Below are positions 33,663 through 41,205 of a DNA stretch of 45,320 bases, piece after piece. The position numbers and the translations under genes were made by a program. Under the pieces are notes generated by a model that saw only the letters and a program-made list of their open reading frames with translations, was not told the origin of the DNA and did no database searches. This DNA is from Alteromonadaceae bacterium. Lineage in GTDB: Bacteria > Pseudomonadota > Gammaproteobacteria > Enterobacterales > Alteromonadaceae. The DNA lies in assembly GCA_013373625.1 (NCBI GenBank), contig JABXHM010000056.1, forward strand, positions 1 to 45,320. The letters are read 5' to 3'. Every line of letters starts with the position of its first letter. Positions within the stretch are counted from its first letter, which is position 1.

Positions 33663-35483
33663 ATGGCCGCGTTAAAATCACTGGGGTTAAGAAACTTTAA
33701 GTCCATTGGCAACAAGCAACAAGTCGTCACGCTGGCGCCAATTACCCTCTTATTTGGCCCAAACAGTGCGGGTAAAAGTACCGTGCTGCAGGCGTTAATT
33801 TATTTAAAAGAGGTTGTTAGCAAGCGAAACTTTAATCCCGACTACAGCGAACTGGGTGGAGAATGGCTCGACTTGGGGGGATTTAAAAATATCGTTCATA
33901 ACCATGATCTAGCTAATGCCATGGAATTTGAGGTAACGCTCGCGGTAGAAAACGATGAGCTGCCGTCCTACCTTACCGATTATGAAGCTGAGCAACTAGA
34001 AAGTGAGAAATACCCTGCCGTTGCTGACATTTTTGAATCGCTAAATGATGTTACGATTTTCTTAAGCTTAAAATGGAGTCAACTACAAGAAAAGGTTGTA
34101 GTGCAGGAGTATTCTTGCAAATTAAATGGCGCACCTGTGGCCCAAATAAAATCGAGCCTCGATGGAAAGCAAATTGAAATAACAGCATTGCCACTAGCTG
34201 TAGACTTTTTACAAACACCGATTCCATCATTGGGCGAAGAAGAGTCTTTAGCCTATGTGTTGGCCCAGCGACTAGATACCACGGTACTTGGTAGCGACGG
34301 CGCTGTTTTAGATCATGCCATTAATTTAGACGACAAAGATGTGGCCGAGATAAGTGTGCAGTTTGAAAAGCTAAAAGATTCCGGTTCAGTTTCAAAAGAG
34401 TGGCTACTTGAAGCTAAAAATGTACTTTCGTTGCGAACAACACGCACCGCAGCCTCGTTAAAGGCGGAAATTGAAAAAGTCCTTGAGTTAAATTCTGATA
34501 CCTCTGCAGCGAAAACCATAGGCTTGCCTCAACAAAAGCACGCGTTGCCCGAATACACGCTTGGTTTGAGGTTTGATCCCGATGTATGGGAAGAAATCGA
34601 TGGAGTTCTGTCAGGCAGCAAAGAAAAGCTATTGCGGACCTTTGCTTGTGGCGTATTAAATTCAGCGGTTTGCGGCCCACTCTCTTGTCTGTCTACCTGG
34701 TTTGAGGACTTAAACTACATTGGCCCGTTAAGAGATCTTCCACCGCGTAATATTCAGGCTCGCACGAGTGTAAATAAATCACGCTGGGCAAAAGGTTTGG
34801 CCGCGTGGGAAATGCTGCCCGACGCATCTATAAAGCTTATTGATGAGATTAATTTTTGGCTGGGCGAAGGTTGCCTGAACTCGGGGTATCAGGTATCAAT
34901 CAAACGTTATCGCGAATTAGATGAATCAGTTTCCTTTCAACTATTCTCAATGCTCAACGGAGAAATTGACTTAGATGATCAAGTCCGACTAACCCAAATG
35001 TTGGAGAGCATTCCCCAAAAGGTTCGCGTAGGACTGACTGAGGAATTAACCGGGCTTGAAGTGATGCCTCAAGACATTGGTGTGGGCATTTCTCAGCTAT
35101 TTCCTGTCATTGCTTTGAGTGTGTTTCAAAAAAACGGGCTCGCCGCTATCGAACAGCCTGAACTTCATATTCATCCAAAACTACAGGTTGAACTGGCTGA
35201 TATGTTTGTAAGCGCCGTCAAAAACAAAAATATGATGTTTTTGCTGGAAACCCATAGCGAACATTTGATGCTAAGGCTTTTAAGGCGTATTCGTGAAGCA
35301 AATGAAGAACGGGGAACTGATTATCCAGAAGCTCTTACAACAGAAGACTTATCGGTTCAATACGTACAATCCAATGACGGCTTAACAGAGTTTAAGCACC
35401 TGCGAGTATCTGATGACGGTGACTTTATTGATGAATGGCCTTCCGGATTCTTTGACGAACGTGACGAGGAGTTATTCTTCTAA
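33663..35483 (+). CDS. AAA ATPase (OLD/DUF3696-like, ABC-type head)
   Basis: 606 residues. Opening SLGLRNFKSIGNKQ is typical of RecF/OLD-type ATPases; Walker A is FGPNSAGKSTVLQA (about 31-44). The C-terminal lobe has the signature-like DIGVGISQLFPVIALS, Walker B LAAIEQPELHIHPKLQ and the His switch LLETHSEHLMLRLLRR. A long helical insert (about 190-330) separates the lobes. There is no TOPRIM nuclease domain, so it differs from OLD nucleases. It overlaps the next gene by 1 nt. The pair resembles the ATPase-plus-effector arrangement of several defence systems. Confidence 0.8.
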   Translation: MAALKSLGLRNFKSIGNKQQVVTLAPITLLFGPNSAGKSTVLQALIYLKEVVSKRNFNPDYSELGGEWLDLGGFKNIVHNHDLANAMEFEVTLAVENDELPSYLTDYEAEQLESEKYPAVADIFESLNDVTIFLSLKWSQLQEKVVVQEYSCKLNGAPVAQIKSSLDGKQIEITALPLAVDFLQTPIPSLGEEESLAYVLAQRLDTTVLGSDGAVLDHAINLDDKDVAEISVQFEKLKDSGSVSKEWLLEAKNVLSLRTTRTAASLKAEIEKVLELNSDTSAAKTIGLPQQKHALPEYTLGLRFDPDVWEEIDGVLSGSKEKLLRTFACGVLNSAVCGPLSCLSTWFEDLNYIGPLRDLPPRNIQARTSVNKSRWAKGLAAWEMLPDASIKLIDEINFWLGEGCLNSGYQVSIKRYRELDESVSFQLFSMLNGEIDLDDQVRLTQMLESIPQKVRVGLTEELTGLEVMPQDIGVGISQLFPVIALSVFQKNGLAAIEQPELHIHPKLQVELADMFVSAVKNKNMMFLLETHSEHLMLRLLRRIREANEERGTDYPEALTTEDLSVQYVQSNDGLTEFKHLRVSDDGDFIDEWPSGFFDERDEELFF

Positions 35484-36379
35484 TGTTTTATGAGTATGCA
35501 ATAGACCCGGATATCTTTAAGGATGAGATAAGCCGACGCACCTTCTTAGAAGCCTTCTCAGTTAATACTCAACGTTTAATATCGGACACGCCTAAAAATT
35601 GGTCACGTCATGTATTGCAACAAATTACTGCGATTCCTCACGAAATCTGTGGCCCCCAGAAAAAGAAAGCTTTGAAAGAGCGACTAGCTAAAATTGTAAA
35701 ACAAAACTTAATTCGAAATCGCTCTATCAAAGAGAACAAACCAACCTGGTTTCAGTTAGCAGCCAACGAACATCAACGTTACCCTTTTGCTGCTGTTTAT
35801 ACTCCGACTCCGATAAGAGAACCAGTCAAGAGCTACAGCTTTAACGAGTTAGATATTGAATCACCGCCAACTTGGTATACACAGGCACAGGCACATGTAA
35901 AAAGAGAAGCGAGGCACTTAGTTCATGCCGCATTGCCTTTATTGAGCATCTCTAAAGAAATACACCTAATTGATAGAATGCTGAAATTCACAGAGCCAAC
36001 CTGGGGAAGATACGCTGAGCTTATTACTGAACTATTAGCAGTAATGGGCACACTAAACTACCAAAGAGGTATTTCAACGCTAAACATTCATACCTCAGAT
36101 AATTACGGCGACATTTCTGCAACCGCAGAAATGAAGCTTTTTCCACTGTTACCTGACTATATTAAGGTCAATGTTTATCAGTGGCCTCACGGAAAAATGC
36201 ACGATCGATTCTTTTTGACCGATATTGGCGCAATCAATATTGGCCATGGTCTTGATAATCACACGGATAACAATGCAGAAAAGGCGCTAGTAGTTGCTCT
36301 TGACCATACAACCTTTAGAGAAGAACGCGCTAAAATCTCCGGGCCCCCAGTTGACAAGATAACAATATCAAAACAATAA
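35483..36379 (+). CDS. Uncharacterised protein, possible PLD-like effector
   Basis: 298 residues and the last gene of the seven-gene operon, overlapping the ATPase stop by 1 nt (TAATG). The N-terminal 140 residues are unassigned. The C-terminal half includes VYQWPHGKMHDRFFLTDIGA, then INIGHGLDNH. The HDR-then-IGxGLD pattern resembles single-motif phospholipase D-like (HKD) domains of the kind found in defence proteins. Residues 165-180 (HLIDRMLKF) may be a preceding helix. The PLD match is weak and made by eye. If right, this would be the nuclease or phosphodiesterase partner of the ATPase. Confidence 0.5.
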   Translation: MFYEYAIDPDIFKDEISRRTFLEAFSVNTQRLISDTPKNWSRHVLQQITAIPHEICGPQKKKALKERLAKIVKQNLIRNRSIKENKPTWFQLAANEHQRYPFAAVYTPTPIREPVKSYSFNELDIESPPTWYTQAQAHVKREARHLVHAALPLLSISKEIHLIDRMLKFTEPTWGRYAELITELLAVMGTLNYQRGISTLNIHTSDNYGDISATAEMKLFPLLPDYIKVNVYQWPHGKMHDRFFLTDIGAINIGHGLDNHTDNNAEKALVVALDHTTFREERAKISGPPVDKITISKQ

Positions 36380-36462
36380 ATATATTTACATAAAAATAAT
36401 AATATTTATTAACCATGGGTCAGCACCTGCCCCTAGGTACTGATTTTACTGAATTTCAAAGT

Positions 36463-36478
36463 TGGCACGACTCTCGCT
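36463..36478 (+). promoter_or_regulatory. Sigma54 (-24/-12) promoter of the helicase-SbcCD operon
   Basis: TGGCACGACTCTCGCT matches the consensus perfectly at -24 (TGGCACG) and keeps GG-N10-GC; the -12 box is TCGC, the same variant as in the hsdR promoter. The predicted start is about 36489, leaving a 24-nt leader with GAGGGCGAG before ATG 36513. An AT-only inverted repeat (36375-36383 with 36402-36410) lies 55-90 bp upstream and could be an activator site. Confidence 0.8.
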
Positions 36479-36512
36479 AAGTACAGGTTAAGTATTTACC
36501 TGAGGGCGAGAA

Positions 36513-36869
36513 ATGGCTAGCAAAAAGAAAATTATCACTTCTCTTTTCCAAGACATCTTGTCCACAGAGTTATGTGATTCAGATGTAGAAGCGCTGTTAT
36601 ACGCAGAAAAAATATCCGCAATTGCTGACTGTATGTTTGGTGAGCAGGAACATGCTTCACATTGTGATCGTCGCGGTCCATTACCCTACATGGACTATGA
36701 GGTCAGCGAATACATGAATAGCAAACTAGCCTGGCGCGATAGTTCGTACTTTCATGCCATTGAGTTTGGCGAAGAGCAGTACGAATCTCAATTATGTTTG
36801 CACCAGTTGCTAGAGATCTATCCACAGCAATCTGCCACTTGCCGCGAATTAACCCAAGCGTTTTATTAA
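36513..36869 (+). CDS. Small protein of unknown function
   Basis: 118 residues, acidic, with no family recognised. CDSDVEALLYAEKISAIADC is an amphipathic helix pair; His and Cys residues (EQEHASHCDRRG) may bind metal. It is the first gene behind the second sigma54 promoter, with a GAGGGCGAG ribosome binding site, and the HTH gene follows 13 nt later, so co-expression is very likely. It is probably a component or regulator of the helicase module. Confidence 0.6.
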   Translation: MASKKKIITSLFQDILSTELCDSDVEALLYAEKISAIADCMFGEQEHASHCDRRGPLPYMDYEVSEYMNSKLAWRDSSYFHAIEFGEEQYESQLCLHQLLEIYPQQSATCRELTQAFY

Positions 36870-36882
36870 GAGGATTAGTTAA

Positions 36883-37158
36883 ATGAGTTCAACGTCTAAA
36901 TACAATCCGGAAGTTGCTTTCAAGGAGCACATCCTGTCAGGCAAGCCACTGTCTATGCTTGAGGCCGTGGTGCTCTACGGTGTCAGCAATGGCTATGCGG
37001 CGACTGGAAGGCTACGCAAGGATGGATTTGTTATTACCGCTGAGCGCATACCCCTTGCTAGAGCGTATGCTCGATTAAAGCAATATATGCCGATAGAGCC
37101 GCCCAAAGACTTACCAACCAAAGAAGTCGGCATAACCCAGTGGAGGCTAGAACGATGA
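36883..37158 (+). CDS. Small HTH_39-like DNA-binding protein
   Basis: 91 residues. GKPLSMLEAVVLYGVSNGYA, then TGRLRKDGFVI, fits the phage-type helix-turn-helix in which TrLEAlxxfG precedes the recognition helix and LRxxGxxI forms the wing. It ends in an ATGA overlap with the HNH gene. It may be a DNA-targeting subunit or repressor for the module. Confidence 0.65.
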   Translation: MSSTSKYNPEVAFKEHILSGKPLSMLEAVVLYGVSNGYAATGRLRKDGFVITAERIPLARAYARLKQYMPIEPPKDLPTKEVGITQWRLER

Positions 37159-37475
37159 AACGCAACTTTGACAGCTATCAGCGAAGTGTGATTTTTGATC
37201 GAAGTGGCGGTAAGTGCGCCATCTGTGACTCCCATCTAGGGAGTGATTGGCATGCTGACCACAGGGTTCCTTTTTCAAAAGGGGGAAGAACCGTTATTCG
37301 CAATGGTCAGGCGCTCTGCAAGCGATGCAACCTGTTCAAAAGCAATCACCTTGCCGGCTTTACCCCCAACGTTAAGAGAGCTGGCAACCTCGTATCAAGG
37401 CTCAAGAACTCCCATGGCAATGCAATGAGCGAGTTAGTGCAACAGATCAACCACACGACAAAAGGAGCACAATAA
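37155..37475 (+). CDS. Small HNH endonuclease
   Basis: About 106 residues from ATG 37155. The HNH core is CAICDSHLGSDWHADHRVPF, then SKGGRTVIRNGQALCKRCNL: two CxxC zinc pairs, the DH pair and the central Asn are all present. I chose 37155 because GGAGG lies 8 nt upstream and the ATG overlaps the previous stop; a GTG at 37140 is possible but weaker. It overlaps the helicase start by 1 nt. A free-standing HNH nuclease coupled to a helicase is the likely cutting activity of this module. Confidence 0.8.
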   Translation: MKRNFDSYQRSVIFDRSGGKCAICDSHLGSDWHADHRVPFSKGGRTVIRNGQALCKRCNLFKSNHLAGFTPNVKRAGNLVSRLKNSHGNAMSELVQQINHTTKGAQ

Positions 37476-39169
37476 TGTCAAAGGCGAGAAAACTAAGACA
37501 ATGGCAACAATCCTGTGTGGCGAAAGCGCTTGATTACTTACTCTTGCAAGATGGCCGCGAGTTCTTAATAAGTGCGGCTCCTGCATCAGGGAAAACCACA
37601 GCCGCCATAGAGATCGCCGTTCCATTAATGGAGCGTGGTGAGATTGAAACCGTCATCGTCATCGCGCCCAAAACAGACGTTGTGAATGACTGGGCGACCG
37701 ACTTCCAGAGCCGAACCGGTCAGACCATGACCAAGATCACGGGTATCGACAAAGACGTGCTTAGCTGGGGTACTCATTTCTGTACGACATGGTCTAGCGT
37801 TCAAAATCTTTCTGACGAAATGCGCGAGATATGCCGGACCAAGAAAGTACTTTTAATTGCCGACGAACAGCACCACGCTGCCATGGAAGCATCCTGGGGA
37901 ATGGGTGCGCAAGAAGGGGGAGATGAAGCAAAGTTTGTACTCATCCTTACCGGAACCCCGGTACGCTCAGATGGTGCGGAAACAGTTTGGTTGGCTTTAG
38001 ACGAAAACGGGAGTGTTGCTCACCCATACGAAGGAACGTTTTCTCTTACCTATGGCCAGGCTGTGGACGCAGGTTACTGCCGCCCTATCACTTTCCATCG
38101 ACATGTTGGGAAGTTTTCAGTACAGCTCGATAATAAAACCCGTGTTGAAGTGGGAAGTGAGCAGGAAACAAAAATTCCTAAGGAATACGAACGTATACCA
38201 GGGCTTAAAAATGCGCTGGAATTCGCCAAGCTGATCAAACAACCAGCTTTCTTTCCGCATGGATCAGATCTACCAGATATGAGTGGCTACCAAGCTTCGA
38301 TGCTCCGTGAAGGGGTAGCACAGTTAGAAAAGACCAGATTCCGTATGCCAAATGCCGGAGGTTTGGTTATTGCTAATACTATTGAAATGGCTGACTACAT
38401 GGCCAAGATCCTCGAAAAGCTAGAAGGCGAAAAGCCCGTCATTGTAAATAGCAAGCTCCCAAATGCTGACAAGAAAATAGCGGCCTTCAGAAGAGGCAAG
38501 CAAAAGTGGTTGGTGTCAGTTTCTATGGTTAGCGAGGGGACTGATATCACTAGGTTAAGAGTACTGGTTTATTTACCCAATGCATCAACCGAGCTGTATT
38601 TCCGCCAAGCAATGGGGAGAGTTATCCGCACTAAAGACAGTGACGATGACACCAGAGCATACGTGGTAATGCCAAATTTAAACCTGTTTGATGAATATGC
38701 ACGCCGCGTTGAGGACGAGCTCCCCCCTAGGTTCAAAAACGAGTCAAAGCCGAAAACCAAAAAGTGCTCCGTTTGCCATACAGAAAATGCGTTATCTGCA
38801 TCTCACTGTTGTGAATGTGCTGAGCCATTTGAGGGCAGAAAACCTGAACCTCCCGCGACAGTTTCATGCCCTGCATGCGGAGAAAAAACGCCAAAGAACA
38901 AACGAAATTGTACCCATTGCGGCGAAAACCTAAGTGCGGAATTTGTTCTCAGCCTGAAAGAGGCAATGAGATCAGGTGTGATTGTCCGAGGAATGGATAT
39001 AAACGAAGAGGATGCGGTAAAGGGCGTAGAAATTGCTGAAGGTCTGCGAGGCAAACTATTAACCAGTGGCGACTCGAAGCTTGTAGATATTGTACGCCAA
39101 TTACCAGATGAATCATGGGGGCGCCTTGCACAAATGATGGAAAACGCCACACGTCCATTTAATGCATAA
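37475..39169 (+). CDS. DEAD/DEAH-like SF2 helicase with C-terminal zinc ribbons
   Basis: 564 residues. Motif I is SAAPASGKTTAA (about 34-45), motif II LLIADEQHHA (126-135), motif III LTGTPVR, and motif VI FRQAMGRVIRT with SMVSEGTDIT before it, as in UvrB/HsdR/Rad25-like helicases. Two zinc ribbons follow: CSVCHTENALSASHCCECAE and CPACGEKTPKNKRNCTHCGE (about 430-490), then a 75-residue helical tail. AAGGAG lies 8 nt upstream of the ATG. Its adjacency with HNH, XRE and SbcCD suggests a DNA-unwinding component of a nuclease complex. Related helicase-HNH pairs occur in phages, so a phage-replication origin is also possible. Confidence 0.8.
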   Translation: MSKARKLRQWQQSCVAKALDYLLLQDGREFLISAAPASGKTTAAIEIAVPLMERGEIETVIVIAPKTDVVNDWATDFQSRTGQTMTKITGIDKDVLSWGTHFCTTWSSVQNLSDEMREICRTKKVLLIADEQHHAAMEASWGMGAQEGGDEAKFVLILTGTPVRSDGAETVWLALDENGSVAHPYEGTFSLTYGQAVDAGYCRPITFHRHVGKFSVQLDNKTRVEVGSEQETKIPKEYERIPGLKNALEFAKLIKQPAFFPHGSDLPDMSGYQASMLREGVAQLEKTRFRMPNAGGLVIANTIEMADYMAKILEKLEGEKPVIVNSKLPNADKKIAAFRRGKQKWLVSVSMVSEGTDITRLRVLVYLPNASTELYFRQAMGRVIRTKDSDDDTRAYVVMPNLNLFDEYARRVEDELPPRFKNESKPKTKKCSVCHTENALSASHCCECAEPFEGRKPEPPATVSCPACGEKTPKNKRNCTHCGENLSAEFVLSLKEAMRSGVIVRGMDINEEDAVKGVEIAEGLRGKLLTSGDSKLVDIVRQLPDESWGRLAQMMENATRPFNA

Positions 39170-39277
39170 TACTCACATCCAGTTAATCACTGTCATGAAG
39201 CTGTCGGGTGACTGTCGTGGGCTTTATTCCTCGCATTGTCAAAATGGAACTTAGACCTTAACAAACGGAGAATCGAA

Positions 39278-39964
39278 ATGAATTGGGATCAGACGAATAC
39301 TATAGAGCGAGTTATGACTCCATGTGAAGTCGCAGCAGTAGTGAAGGAGATGCGTCGGATAAGACAGTGGTCTCAGGAAACTCTTGCTGATCTTGCCAGG
39401 ATAAATGTTCGGGGGGTCCAGCGTATTGAAAGTGGTATCAATGTGAGCGGAGACACCAAGCGAGCTATTGCCGCTGCCTTTGAACTAGAAGATCTCGATT
39501 TTTTCAATAAGCCTCAGCTAATGCCTGATATTGAAAAGCTCAAAGCTGAACAAAAACAGTATGAAAAAGAGCGTACTACTCTAAAAATCACTGTCATCAA
39601 AACAGGAAAAGCCCTTACGCAATTAGCAGAAGATTGCATGTTGGATATGCCAGACTCTGGATGTGATCTGAGTCGGGTAACGGATGAGGCATTTGCTAAA
39701 GTGATTGATTATTTTCGTGATTATAGAGATGCACATCGCGATTACACCCAATCTATGAAGTTCCCTGTATATGACGAATTGCAAGCACTGTTAGATGAGC
39801 TCGCTGATCTCGGCGTGGCCCTAGCTAGTGCGACACAAAAAGTTACCATGAAATTTAAAACAGGTGATTCCATGAAAACTAAAATAGCCTATTTGGCTTG
39901 TTACCCATTGGATAATGTTCCTTCAGAAATTTCGGTGCTAAAACAGGGTGAGTTTCAACTATGA
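39278..39964 (+). CDS. XRE-family regulator with a long C-terminal domain, coupled to sbcD
   Basis: About 228 residues from ATG 39278, with GGAG 7 nt upstream; a longer start at 39236 lacks one. The N-terminal XRE domain is KEMRRIRQWSQETLADLARI, then RGVQRIESG. The rest is helical (coiled coil 85-110, four-helix-like region to 200). It overlaps sbcD by 4 nt, so it is translated with SbcCD and is more likely a regulator or partner of that pair than of the helicase. The 108-bp gap before it may hold its own promoter. Confidence 0.75.
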   Translation: MNWDQTNTIERVMTPCEVAAVVKEMRRIRQWSQETLADLARINVRGVQRIESGINVSGDTKRAIAAAFELEDLDFFNKPQLMPDIEKLKAEQKQYEKERTTLKITVIKTGKALTQLAEDCMLDMPDSGCDLSRVTDEAFAKVIDYFRDYRDAHRDYTQSMKFPVYDELQALLDELADLGVALASATQKVTMKFKTGDSMKTKIAYLACYPLDNVPSEISVLKQGEFQL

Positions 39965-41205
39965 GTACTCTACGCATTCTTCATACCTCTGACTGGCACT
40001 TAGGTCAGAGTTTTTTTACTCAGACACGTCAGTTAGAACATGAGAAGTTTATCAATTGGTTGCTCTCTACCGTAGAAGCCGAAAAGGTAGATGCTGTGAT
40101 TATTGCCGGCGACATCTTCGATACCGGGTCGCCCCCAAGTTATGCAAGGGAGATGTATGCCCGCTTTGTTGCCCGTATGCAAGAGAAGGACTGTCAATTG
40201 GTGGTGCTTGGCGGTAATCACGATTCGGTGTCGATGCTCAATGAGTCACAACCTGTACTTGAGTATTTAAACACCCAGGTGATTGCCAGCACAGGAGTCG
40301 CCTTAGATAAGCAAATTGTGAATATAAAGAACAAAAAAGGCAATATTGCTGCGATTGTATGTGCAGTGCCCTTTATTCGTCCAAAAGATGTCATTGAAAG
40401 TCATGCTGGGCAAACCCCTGATGAAAAAAGTCGGGCTATGAGCAAAGCCATTTCTGATCACTACCACCTGATTCACCAAGAGGCGATGAAAAGGCGAAAT
40501 CAACTGAACGTTGATGTGCCGATCATCGCTACCGGACATCTTACTGCGGTTGGTGCAACGCTGAGTGATAGCGTGAGAGATATCTACATTGGTACATTAG
40601 AGGCGTTTCATGCAGATGGTTTCCCGGATGTTGATTATATTGCACTCGGTCATATTCACCGTCCGCAGAAAGTGGCTGGTAAAGAGCATATTCGATACTG
40701 TGGCTCCCCAATTCCTTTAGCTTTTGACGAGGTGAATACGCAAAAGCAAGTAGTGTTGGTGGAGTTTGAAGGTGCTACACGCCAGCAAATTACTCCCATT
40801 GATATTCCTGTTTTTCAGGCCATGGCCACACTACGCTGTAGTTTGGATGAGCTGGAAGAACAGATTAAAGCACTACCTTCCGTGAAGGATAACATTCCTA
40901 CATGGCTGAGCATTGAAATACAAACTCAAGACTATCTCAGTGATTTGCAATCGAGGGGGCAGGAGATTGTTGCGGAATACCCGGTTGATATATTGCAATT
41001 ACGCCGTGCAAGACAAGCGCAGTCACCAGCCTTGAAACAAGAAAAGAACGAAACCCTGTCTGATTTATCTCCAGAGGAAGTGTTCGAGAAACGCTTAGCA
41101 TTGGAGGTGTTTGAAGGCGATGCATCCCAAGCATTGCTTGAGCGTATCAAAAAACGGTTTACCGCAGCGCTTTCTGAGGTCATCACAGGGGAGGCGGAAT
41201 CGTGA
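39961..41205 (+). CDS. sbcD: SbcD (Mre11-like) exonuclease subunit
   Basis: 414 residues. The calcineurin-like phosphoesterase motifs are intact: HTSDWHLGQ (8-16), IIAGDIFDTG, VVLGGNHDSV, ATGHLTAVG and YIALGHIHRPQ. The C-terminal capping domain ends in helices that dock on SbcC. With SbcC it makes an ATP-dependent nuclease that opens hairpins and protein-blocked DNA ends. The ATGA overlaps upstream and downstream show tight coupling (XRE-sbcD-sbcC). Here it is cargo in an island, not in a core-genome setting; a second chromosomal copy may exist outside the window. Confidence 0.93.
   Translation: MSTLRILHTSDWHLGQSFFTQTRQLEHEKFINWLLSTVEAEKVDAVIIAGDIFDTGSPPSYAREMYARFVARMQEKDCQLVVLGGNHDSVSMLNESQPVLEYLNTQVIASTGVALDKQIVNIKNKKGNIAAIVCAVPFIRPKDVIESHAGQTPDEKSRAMSKAISDHYHLIHQEAMKRRNQLNVDVPIIATGHLTAVGATLSDSVRDIYIGTLEAFHADGFPDVDYIALGHIHRPQKVAGKEHIRYCGSPIPLAFDEVNTQKQVVLVEFEGATRQQITPIDIPVFQAMATLRCSLDELEEQIKALPSVKDNIPTWLSIEIQTQDYLSDLQSRGQEIVAEYPVDILQLRRARQAQSPALKQEKNETLSDLSPEEVFEKRLALEVFEGDASQALLERIKKRFTAALSEVITGEAES

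Noticed and set aside
39219..39235. Third sigma54-like promoter upstream of the XRE gene
   Set aside because: TCGCA is present, but GG to GC spacing is 11 rather than 10, and there is no TGGCA; kept only as a note in the findings.
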